Origin: JBGPBY01 sp041481485
GTDB taxonomy: Bacteria; Acidobacteriota; Terriglobia; 20CM-2-55-15
Direction: 5' to 3'
DNA: 13,756 nucleotides
Assembly: GCA_041481485.1 (NCBI GenBank)
Contig: JBGPBY010000153.1
Location: 1-13,756 of the forward strand
Positions 7,593 to 13,756 of the stretch are shown in pieces. The first letter of the stretch is position 1; the number at the start of each line of letters is the position of its first letter. Under the pieces are notes generated by a model. The model had not been told where the DNA came from and ran no database searches. It saw only the letters and a program-made list of their open reading frames with translations. The position numbers were made by a program, and so were the translations under genes.

Positions 7593-8018
7593 TTACGTGG
7601 TTGTCTGAGCGATTTGGCCGGTCGATTTACCGGGCTCCCATAAACTCTCCCGGGGACCCGAAATCTCTTCAGTAGTTGCTGCGGTTGAACTCGTGCCTTC
7701 AAATTTACCGCCCATGTCGATAACGAATTGCGGAGTGCGAATGTCTCCTCGAACATGTCCCGTATTTGTGATTTTGACGTGCCGGGCGCTTTCGATATTG
7801 CCGATGACCTTGCCGCATACCTGAACCTCTCCAGCTTTAATATCGGCTTCGACAATCGCCTTCTCCCCGATGATCAAAATGTCGGCTGTTGAAATCGACC
7901 CATGGAATTTTCCGTTCAGATGCAACGTGCCCGAAAACTGGAGATCCCCGGACATGCTCGTTTCATCCGAAAGAAATCCGCTGAAATCTTCGGAATCGGA
8001 CTTGTTTTTCTTGAACAT
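7593..8018 (-). CDS. Bactofilin (polymer-forming cytoskeletal protein)
   Basis: 141 residues from ATG at 8018, with GGGAG eight bases upstream. The central domain at about 20-115 has the repeating six-residue pattern of a right-handed beta-helix, seen in 'GTLHLNGKFHGSISTADILIIG', 'AIVEADIKAGEVQVCGKVIGNI' and 'HVKITNTGHVRGDIRTPQFVI' (key residues G, I and V at helix turns). This is typical of DUF583/bactofilins, which polymerise without nucleotide into filaments, often on the inner membrane. The N-terminal tail (MFKKNKSDSEDF) is short and charged. The C-terminal tail (about 116-141) is Ser/Thr-rich and disordered-looking. Length is normal for the family. Bactofilins commonly localise or regulate M23 peptidases, and the convergent neighbour is exactly such an enzyme. 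Confidence 0.93.
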   Translation of the reverse strand: MFKKNKSDSEDFSGFLSDETSMSGDLQFSGTLHLNGKFHGSISTADILIIGEKAIVEADIKAGEVQVCGKVIGNIESARHVKITNTGHVRGDIRTPQFVIDMGGKFEGTSSTAATTEEISGPRESLWEPGKSTGQIAQTTT

Positions 8019-8104
8019 GGGTTTTACTCCCGTTGATTCGACGTGTGGGCAAATTGTGTGATGGCGTCATGGGAGAGTCAACCGGATAACGGGTGAATCA
8101 AATA

Positions 8105-8530
8105 CTACTTCAGCGTTCTTGTGCGAATGGGAAGCAATTCTCGAAGTCGTTTATCGCGTAAGTAGATTCCCAGCCAGGCGAGCAGCGCCGTCGTCAGCGG
8201 AACAAGTGGCGGATACAGTGCGCCGATACGAACATATGAGGCGATCGCACCGCCAAGATATCCGGTGAGAATTACGGCGCCGAGAATGGAAGTACGCGGA
8301 ATCACGTACAACAGAATCGCACCGAGCTGGAGAGATGCGATGAACGGAAGATCTTTAACATTCCAGCCGATTCGGCCCCATTCCCGCACATAAGTGGGAT
8401 TCTCCGTCAGCTTCCATCGGGAACTGATCAGAACGACAAGAACTGGCAGGACGGAAACGATGCGACCGGCCGAAACCATCCACCGATCTCCTTGCGTCTC
8501 GTCGTGCGTCTGAATGTCAGCAGTCTTCAT
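8105..8530 (-). CDS. DoxX-like four-helix membrane protein
   Basis: 141 residues from ATG at 8530, with a strong AGGAGGGG site five bases upstream. An in-frame start at 8596 would run translation through a palindrome and was not used. Four membrane segments are visible at about 18-37, 61-77, 81-101 and 105-124. The third carries 'GYLGGAIASYVRIG' (90-103), the best-conserved stretch of DoxX-like proteins. The family is widespread and mostly of unknown function; some members are linked to redox or quinone chemistry, but nothing here fixes the role. It lies 86 bases upstream of the bactofilin gene on the same strand and could be co-transcribed with it. Confidence 0.82.
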   Translation of the reverse strand: MKTADIQTHDETQGDRWMVSAGRIVSVLPVLVVLISSRWKLTENPTYVREWGRIGWNVKDLPFIASLQLGAILLYVIPRTSILGAVILTGYLGGAIASYVRIGALYPPLVPLTTALLAWLGIYLRDKRLRELLPIRTRTLK

Positions 8531-8549
8531 GAGTCCCCTCCTGCGGCAT

Positions 8550-8568
8550 TGTAGACGCGGTCTGTGAT
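8550..8568. repeat. Possible degenerate single copy of the REP-like unit
   Basis: The stretch tgtagacgcggtctgtgat closely matches the first half of unit A (tgtaggcgcggtctatgac), differing at three of 19 bases, with a gcgc a few bases later. The second arm has decayed. It lies between the DoxX-like gene and the 52-base palindrome. Chance similarity cannot be excluded. Confidence 0.35.
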
Positions 8569-8586
8569 GTTGTGCGCAGCAATAAT

Positions 8587-8638
8587 CAATAATCAATATT
8601 CAATTCTCAACCGGTTGAGAATTGAATATTGATTATTG
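8587..8638. repeat. Perfect 52-base loopless palindrome
   Basis: Arms 8587-8612 and 8613-8638 are exact reverse complements, 26 bases each, centred on aaccggtt and otherwise AT-rich (tcaattctc / gagaattga). It begins nine bases past the stop of the outer-membrane barrel gene and lies 57 bases upstream of the DoxX-like start. As RNA it would form a long hairpin that could end or protect the barrel mRNA; as DNA it could extrude as a cruciform. The left side carries an extra tandem copy of aataatc that the right lacks. Confidence 0.85.
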
Positions 8639-8646
8639 CTCCTCCT

Positions 8647-9597
8647 TCATGGCCCCGGAGGCTTCGCGGCAGGAGGCTGGCGGCTGAACCACGACAATTG
8701 CCAGGCGGCACTGATGGTTGTGAAATCGGCTCCGATCCGAGTGGTGACGCCCTTATTGAATGCAACCTTGAGCGATTGATTCGGAACCAGAGGAAAAGAA
8801 AAAGTAACGCCGCCTCGTGTATTTTGATGAATGATCCCATTTTCGACGCCGTCCACTCTCGTGATTCCTCCGGTATACCACGTCCAGTCAAACGCGGCCC
8901 AAAGCTGCGGCTTGAATGTGTAGCTCGCATGGGCCTGGAAAGTGAAGACGGCATTTTGGCTGCGAACTGAAGATCCTGGGAAAAACTGATGGTTCGCGGT
9001 GAACAACCAGGCCCCGGCGTACTCCTCGATCGTCCATTTTCGTACGCGGTGTGAGACACCCGCTTCAGGCTTAAAGGACCAGCGATTGGATCCCAGGTTG
9101 ATCAGTTTTTCGGGATCGTATTGACCTAATGGGGCAATCACAGTAACGCTGGCGCCGACGATAGTGGGATGAGGCTTCTTCTTGAACTCACTTAGTGTCA
9201 TCGCGCGCCCGCCTACAAAGTTGACCGAGAATTTAAAGCGGGGATCTGCAAGGCCTGAGCGGGAGATGCTTGCCGCCTGCTCGCCGATGTTACCGGTAGC
9301 CTTTGCCCAGGCGTACGAAAGAGCCCCAACGACGAGCGCCGTGCGGCCAAAAAAGTTAAATGTAGTGCCGCCGCCAATAACGGGAGCAATGACGGTTGCG
9401 TGCGCATCCGTCACCGGCAACGTTGGATCGAAGAGCACATCGCCACTCGAGTGTCCCCCACCGGCGACAACGAAGTTGGCGCCAATGGGGGAGGCCGAAT
9501 ATGAGCGTGGTTCGAGGTCTTGCGCCACCGCCGTGCCACCGCAGCTTGCAATCGCGAGGAAACCGGTGAGGGCGGTGTTGGTCCACAGCATGCGCAT
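8647..9597 (-). CDS. Outer-membrane beta-barrel protein, MetA-type 'transporter' family
   Basis: 316 residues from ATG at 9597; a second ATG six bases later is possible, and neither has a clear Shine-Dalgarno. Residues 1-25 are a signal peptide with cleavage probably after 'TAVA'. C19 in 'IASC' could be read as a lipobox, but the A-x-A site fits better. The mature start 'QDLEPRSYSASPIGANFVV' and 'GGGHSSGDVLFDPTLPV' are typical of the PF13557-type family, annotated after a phenol-degradation cluster protein and presumed to be outer-membrane channels for hydrophobic compounds. The rest is alternating amphipathic beta strands ('TIVGASVTVIAPLGQYDPEKLINLG', 'YAGAWLFTANHQF', 'LWAAFDWTWYTGG'; key aromatic residues W/F/Y at strand ends). 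The last strand ends in 'AAWQLSWF', but a Pro-rich tail of 12 residues follows. Substrate unknown. Confidence 0.8.
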   Translation of the reverse strand: MRMLWTNTALTGFLAIASCGGTAVAQDLEPRSYSASPIGANFVVAGGGHSSGDVLFDPTLPVTDAHATVIAPVIGGGTTFNFFGRTALVVGALSYAWAKATGNIGEQAASISRSGLADPRFKFSVNFVGGRAMTLSEFKKKPHPTIVGASVTVIAPLGQYDPEKLINLGSNRWSFKPEAGVSHRVRKWTIEEYAGAWLFTANHQFFPGSSVRSQNAVFTFQAHASYTFKPQLWAAFDWTWYTGGITRVDGVENGIIHQNTRGGVTFSFPLVPNQSLKVAFNKGVTTRIGADFTTISAAWQLSWFSRQPPAAKPPGP

Positions 9598-9671
9598 TGC
9601 AGCAAATTCGGAGGAAGCGAGTTCCCTCTTTCACGCCGACATCCGAACGGTGAATCGCAATTGACAGATTG

Positions 9672-10256
9672 CTATTTCGCCGGTTCGACGTGAGTCAGCA
9701 ATGCCTCGGTATAGGTGATGTCAACGTTGTCGCCCACCTGGAATTCTTTGAGATTGTTTTTATCCTTTACCTTGAAGGTATAGGAGTTGCCCTGCGGCCC
9801 CTTCGCTGTAACCGACGGCACGTTCATGTCGATCCCCGTGATCTTCACACTGACAGTGCTTTGTTGAGTTACCGTCGCAGCCAGTTTGTTTGGATCGCGA
9901 ACAACACTGTCCTTCAATTCCGGCGGTGGCGGAGTGCCGGGCTTCCGCACATTCAGAGCCACAGACTCCGTGTATGTTGCAGAAACGACATCGCCAATTT
10001 TCAATTCGTTGAAGCGTTGTACCTTGCTGTCTGCGTGCATAATCGTGTCATTGCCCTGGGGCCCTCGCAACGTCACGATACGATGTTCCTTGTCGATGGC
10101 AATGATGGTCGCCTTGACGGTAGTGGATGTGCTTCTGGTAACTCCCTTGGTTTCATGTTGAGCAGCCGCGGCATGTGAAACAGTCATGACCACCATCACG
10201 GCAAGTGCTGCAAGCCAGATTGCTACAGCAACCTGCAAGCTTTTCGGATGCCTCAT
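9672..10256 (-). CDS. Exported protein with two copies of a small beta domain
   Basis: 194 residues from ATG at 10256, with AAGGAGG eight bases upstream; the longer in-frame start at 10331 lacks this. Residues 9-32 form a signal peptide ending 'SHAAAAQ'. Two repeats follow, at about 46-104 and 135-190. They share the pattern T-V-x-A/V-x-I-x-x-ID, then GPQGN (65-69 and 153-157), then 'F..L.IGD.V..TYTE' / 'EFQVGDNVDITYTEA'. The pattern suggests a five-stranded OB-like barrel in which GPQGN is a turn, present twice. A Pro-rich linker with PPPPEL at 109-114 lies between the repeats. The function is unknown; similar small periplasmic proteins are annotated as hypothetical. It lies 74 bases upstream of the barrel gene on the same strand, so the two may be co-transcribed. 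Confidence 0.8.
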   Translation of the reverse strand: MRHPKSLQVAVAIWLAALAVMVVMTVSHAAAAQHETKGVTRSTSTTVKATIIAIDKEHRIVTLRGPQGNDTIMHADSKVQRFNELKIGDVVSATYTESVALNVRKPGTPPPPELKDSVVRDPNKLAATVTQQSTVSVKITGIDMNVPSVTAKGPQGNSYTFKVKDKNNLKEFQVGDNVDITYTEALLTHVEPAK

Positions 10257-10456
10257 ATACTTGTCCTCCTTCTTATTTATTGCTGATAACCGCAGGCGGT
10301 TCCGTTGGCTCAACGAATATTTAGCCGCCATCCCTCTATTAGAATGAGAGTAGATTGTTCGACTTGGACGTCACATCAGGTGAAGTCCGTATTGTGGCCG
10401 GGCCTTTTTCAGTATGGCGTGGGGCCATTTCCGGAATCACAGCCCTAAATGAAAAA
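10257..10456. promoter_or_regulatory. Leader and promoter region of the 194-residue protein gene
   Basis: About 200 bases with no gene. A short palindrome aaccgc-ag-gcggtt occupies 10288-10301, some 30 bases upstream of the start at 10256. It could be a leader hairpin or an operator. On the minus strand TTGAGC followed after 17 bases by GTTATC is a weak promoter candidate. Nothing stronger is visible. Confidence 0.35.
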
Positions 10457-10509
10457 CCGGGAATGGAAAGCAGAAACCAGGGGAGGATCATCTCCGCTTC
10501 CATTCCCGG
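10452..10509 (-). terminator. Rho-independent terminator of the Oar-type gene
   Basis: On the minus strand the stem ccgggaatggaa / ttccattcccgg (10498-10509 with 10457-10468; 12 perfect pairs, then a one-base bulge and two more) is followed at once by TTTTT (10456-10452). The loop contains a further small ggag/ctcc helix. It starts 54 bases past the stop at 10563, the expected place for ending that 2.9-kb transcript and insulating the next gene. Confidence 0.8.
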
Positions 10510-10562
10510 GACTGGAATGCGCCCGGGCCAACCAGAAACCGGACACACCCAAATCGAATGCG

Positions 10563-13475
10563 TTAAAACAACTTCATACTCAAACCGAGCTGAACCTTGC
10601 GTCCCGGGCTACCTCCTGTGACCTGTCCAAACAAAGGAGAACTCAGCACGCCACTGATGTTGGTTCTTACGGAACTGTTGAAAATATTTGTCGCCGTGAT
10701 GGCGAATGTTGCGGTTCGCGCTCCGGGCGGTGTGCGATTCGGATTTCCGGATGCATTGCCGCCATTGCTTCCACCGCCGACAAACCCGCCGACGGCGCTC
10801 CCGCGCTGCGGCTCCGGCTCCGCAAATGAGGCTACAAGTTTTGTTATCGATGGAGATGCCGTGGGCCTGGGAACCGACAGGACAAATATCCTGGTCAGCC
10901 GCACGCTGGGAAGCGCGAAATTGCCGGGCCCAGTCGCTCCATTTCGTGCGAATCCTTCAAGCCGGTCCAGATTTGCAGAGTCTCCATTCAAGTCCGTGCC
11001 GGTCGTGATGCTGTAGGGCCTCCCCGAATTCCAGCCAAGACTGCTCAATGCCAGCGTCACTCGTTTGGGGATGTTTAATGTCAGCGTGCCGCTGAGTCTC
11101 GATCCTGTGGCACTGTTGCGGGCGTAGTCCGCCATGCGGTCATAGACATTTTGAAACTGGCTGTCGTCTTTTCCGCGAACCGCCGTGTAGGTCATCGAGG
11201 CGGAAATGCGGAAGCGGTTCCCCATGAAACTGTAGTTGTTTACCCGGTACGAAAGGCTGACGGTATTCGTCAGCGACTTGCCGACAGATTGCGTTTCCAA
11301 AATCGTTCCAGTGCTCAATGGAAAAAACGGCCGCATCGTATCGAGAATTGCTCTTGCCGCGCTCTTCTTCGCCGGATCCCTGGAGTTCAGCGCATCGAAC
11401 AGATCTTCCGGTAGTGCCGTCCCCGGCCATGGCGCATTGATATTGATGTTCCGGTTCTGCCTGAAGCCACGGCTGATGCTGTAGTTCACGCTGACTGTCA
11501 TCCCCTTAGGCATGGATTGCTCCCAGGCAAAGGTCGAATTGACCCCATACGGTTGCACCGCATCCTTCGCGAGAATTCGCGTCGAGATTGTGGAGATGTT
11601 CGAAGGACTGACCGTTCCGGACAATGTCGGGTCGGGATAGCCTGGGCTCTGTATCGTGACGCTGCGCTGCCCTGAAGTGAACCCCGATTGTCTGAACTGC
11701 TGATAGCTCGCCATTGAAAACACGCCGTCGGTCATCTTCACCCCAGCGCGAACGATTGTTTTCCAGTTGCCCTTGCTCCGGAGTTGATACGAGAGGCCGG
11801 CAACCGGAGCCAGATTGTTATAGTCCTTAAAATGCTGTTGGATCTGGTATCGCAGTCCGAATGAAACGTTCGCCTTCGGCGAAAGTCTCCAGTCGCCCTG
11901 CACCCAGAGGGCAAGTTCTGCCTGACTTACTTTGATCTCCGAGGGACCGGACGTCTGAGTAAAGGTGGTGGGCGACTGCGGAGTGATATCAAGGAATTGA
12001 CCGTTGGCCTCAGCAATCGTCTGCAGTTCAATCCGCTTCTGGAGTTCGATCTGGCATTGTGATCCGCTGAAAGCCGGAGTGAGCATGGCGCAGTAATCGT
12101 ACAGACTGGCGAAGGTATACGTGCCGTTGTAGTTGTTTTTGTTGTTGCTTGCGGAACGATGATACTGCAGCTCAAACGCTATGGCGCTGAAAGCCAGTTT
12201 CGGACTGGCCTGCCACTGCATGGTGTTCGACAACGTGAAATTCTCAGTCAGGCTGTGCGTCTGGTTTGGCGCGGCACCACCGTTGAATGCGCCCGTCACG
12301 TTAGTGGTGAAGCCCGACGCAGTGACTGGAACATTTTGAGCAAGATTGTTCTGCGCCTGGAATCTCAGCGTATCGACAACCTTGCCCCTGGTCATACGAT
12401 CGCTCAACTGAAGCTGCCAGCTTCGATTCTCATTGTTTGCGGCCCGCTCCGGAAGAGTCAGGCCGCCCACGCCGCTGTTTTCGGAATTCGTTGTCTGATA
12501 TTGAAACGATCCCGTGATGTTGTGAGTCTTGTTCAGCTGCAGGCGTGGCTGCAGGCTGATAGTGCGCCCGCCGGTGAGGCTGGTAATTCCATTCGAAACA
12601 AGTCCGCCAGGTGTGACCGCGCGCAAATCGCTGCCGCCATTTTCTGTCGACCGCGTTGAGACGGTGGAGTTCAGACTCAGCTTTCCGGGAATGAGCGGAC
12701 CACTGGAGGAAATCGAAAGATTGCGGTTCTGAGATTTCGGGCGCTTCCCCGTCGTGAGGTGATTCGCCGCATTCAACGACTCGTCATTGAAAGAAGCGTT
12801 CATGGTGGCGGCCCACTTTCCCGATCCCGCCTTCGTTACAATTTCAATCCGCGGGCCATTGGAGCCATCGGCGGTGAACGAACTGTTTACGATGCGGATC
12901 TCCGCGATCTGCGCGAGTGGAGGAAGATTCCCGCCGGTGAAGCCATCCACCGAAAGCGTCACATCGCCGTCTCCCCCCTTTTGTCGAGCCAGCTGCGTGA
13001 GGTAGGCCAGAAGATCGTCTTCATTGTCCGGTAATTCCAGCAGTGCATCGCCCGTGATGACATCGGTATTGAGGCTGGAGTTGGGATCCACGCTCAATTC
13101 TTCGTTATCGCTGTTCACTTCGACGGTGGTGCTCAGAGCCAGGGACATCGTGAGACTCAACGGAGGCATATCTTCAGTCACGCGAATCGCTTGCCGGACT
13201 TCTTTGAAGTCTGGAACCTTGACAACCAATTGATAAGTGCCCGTGATCACGTTCAGCTCAAAATCACCCTGGCTGCTGGTCTTGCCGGATGCAATCACAC
13301 TTGCCGCTGGTCCCACGCCCGCCGTCAGTAGAACATCGACATCGGCCATGGCGGCCCCCGTGGGATCCACGATCTTCCCCGTCAACTTCGTGGTGCCTTG
13401 TGGGGCACCTTGAGCGCGGATAATGACGCCGAACAGAAATGGCAGAAGAAGTGTAAACAGCACCATCTCCCGCAT
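10563..13475 (-). CDS. TonB-dependent receptor-like (Oar-type) outer-membrane protein
   Basis: 970 residues from ATG at 13475, with GGGGG some 11 bases upstream; ATG at 13466 has no usable site. Signal peptide at 1-21. Residues 30-112 form a carboxypeptidase-regulatory-like beta-sandwich ('TGKIVDPTGAAMADVDVLL', 'SSQGDFELNV'). A plug-like domain follows at about 137-220, with DGFTGG (177-182), 'IAEIRIVNSSFTADGSNG' and 'PRIEIVTKAG' (208-217), standard for Oar-type proteins of Acidobacteria. The remaining 750 residues are alternating beta strands of a large barrel ending in 'KVQLGLSMKLF', with the terminal Phe expected for BAM insertion. A Gly/Asn-rich loop lies near residues 890-905. I see no clear TonB box. 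Family members are thought to take up large polymers or peptides, or to act in surface adhesion; the substrate is unknown. It is monocistronic by its own terminator. Confidence 0.9.
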   Translation of the reverse strand: MREMVLFTLLLPFLFGVIIRAQGAPQGTTKLTGKIVDPTGAAMADVDVLLTAGVGPAASVIASGKTSSQGDFELNVITGTYQLVVKVPDFKEVRQAIRVTEDMPPLSLTMSLALSTTVEVNSDNEELSVDPNSSLNTDVITGDALLELPDNEDDLLAYLTQLARQKGGDGDVTLSVDGFTGGNLPPLAQIAEIRIVNSSFTADGSNGPRIEIVTKAGSGKWAATMNASFNDESLNAANHLTTGKRPKSQNRNLSISSSGPLIPGKLSLNSTVSTRSTENGGSDLRAVTPGGLVSNGITSLTGGRTISLQPRLQLNKTHNITGSFQYQTTNSENSGVGGLTLPERAANNENRSWQLQLSDRMTRGKVVDTLRFQAQNNLAQNVPVTASGFTTNVTGAFNGGAAPNQTHSLTENFTLSNTMQWQASPKLAFSAIAFELQYHRSASNNKNNYNGTYTFASLYDYCAMLTPAFSGSQCQIELQKRIELQTIAEANGQFLDITPQSPTTFTQTSGPSEIKVSQAELALWVQGDWRLSPKANVSFGLRYQIQQHFKDYNNLAPVAGLSYQLRSKGNWKTIVRAGVKMTDGVFSMASYQQFRQSGFTSGQRSVTIQSPGYPDPTLSGTVSPSNISTISTRILAKDAVQPYGVNSTFAWEQSMPKGMTVSVNYSISRGFRQNRNININAPWPGTALPEDLFDALNSRDPAKKSAARAILDTMRPFFPLSTGTILETQSVGKSLTNTVSLSYRVNNYSFMGNRFRISASMTYTAVRGKDDSQFQNVYDRMADYARNSATGSRLSGTLTLNIPKRVTLALSSLGWNSGRPYSITTGTDLNGDSANLDRLEGFARNGATGPGNFALPSVRLTRIFVLSVPRPTASPSITKLVASFAEPEPQRGSAVGGFVGGGSNGGNASGNPNRTPPGARTATFAITATNIFNSSVRTNISGVLSSPLFGQVTGGSPGRKVQLGLSMKLF

Positions 13476-13756
13476 CGAGACTTGTCCCCCCGCATTTGTT
13501 GGTATCCACGATGCCGCTTGCTACCTGGTGAACAGCGAATTCGAAGTTGAGATATTTTGCAGTCTCTTGATGCTGCGGCATCGTTCAGCCAGTGTGAAAC
13601 ATCCGCAAACACAGCTGAACTGCAAAGAGTGGCAGGCGCGAACGGTGGGTCAGTATGAAATCTGAGACGGCGGCCCACAGTATGGGGGGGGGGTTGGCCG
13701 GGCCGGGTTTTTAGGGTGGGGCTGGTATAAAAACAAAAGGTATTGTTGGGGGGGCA
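13476..13756. other. Upstream region of the Oar-type gene and low-complexity contig end
   Basis: Bases 13476-13679 are normal-looking non-coding sequence that should contain the promoter of the Oar-type gene; no box pair is convincing. From about 13682 the composition changes to long G runs (tatgggggggggg, gttgggggggg) mixed with gggccgggtttttaggg and ataaaaacaaaagg. This is more like a poorly sequenced read end than biology. Confidence 0.5.

Noticed and set aside
8531..8596. N-terminal extension of the DoxX-like protein
   Set aside because: It would translate part of the 52-base palindrome and the relic repeat, while ATG 8530 has a strong Shine-Dalgarno.
9182..9664. Plus-strand open frame of 160 codons
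   Set aside because: Antisense shadow of the outer-membrane barrel gene; its sequence shows no fold-like pattern.
10395..10412. Plus-strand terminator ggccgggccttttt
   Set aside because: The stem is only four base pairs and no plus-strand gene lies upstream.
11130..11147. Another copy of the gcggtcatagac repeat core
   Set aside because: It is inside the Oar-type coding sequence (encoding YDRMAD) with no second arm; chance similarity.

Overview
The window is ordinary bacterial chromosome. It is probably from an Acidobacteriota member, most likely a metagenomic or draft contig, because it begins inside a gene and ends in a poor-looking G-rich tail. The taxonomic call is inferred from gene families: a von Willebrand factor A protein of the type almost confined to Acidobacteria, and a very large TonB-dependent receptor-like (Oar-type) barrel with an N-terminal carboxypeptidase-regulatory-like domain. 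Both come with a Gram-negative envelope gene set. Eleven coding segments are supported. All but one are on the minus strand.

Left part (1-6277, minus strand). Reading in the direction of transcription: an ECF sigma factor overlaps by 26 bases a single-pass protein with the layout of its anti-sigma factor. A TPR/HEAT-type repeat protein follows and is interrupted by an in-frame TAA. Next comes an exported VWFA-like protein whose metal-binding (MIDAS) motif is degenerate. Overlap, short spacing and common strand suggest one operon controlled by the sigma/anti-sigma pair. Beyond a 365-base gap holding a nested set of inverted repeats lies a secreted M16 (insulinase/pitrilysin-like) zinc protease, whose C-terminus is cut by the window edge.

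Middle (6278-8530). A divergent promoter region separates the sigma gene from the only plus-strand gene, a membrane-anchored M23 peptidoglycan endopeptidase with a coiled coil. It converges, 30 bases apart, on a bactofilin gene. These two families act together in cell-shape control in several bacteria. A small DoxX-like four-helix membrane protein follows upstream on the minus strand.

Right part (8587-13756). A perfect 52-base palindrome sits just after the stop of an outer-membrane barrel gene (MetA-type 'transporter' family). Next is an exported 194-residue protein made of two copies of one small beta domain. A Rho-independent terminator follows, and then the 970-residue Oar-type outer-membrane protein that it serves. 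The last ~75 bases are homopolymer-rich and probably low-quality contig end.

No tRNA, rRNA, CRISPR array, transposase or phage gene was seen. I did not find a clearly new defence or mobile system. The most interesting points are the stop-split gene inside the sigma-factor operon, the nested inverted-repeat cassette, the degenerate VWFA protein and the M23/bactofilin pair.
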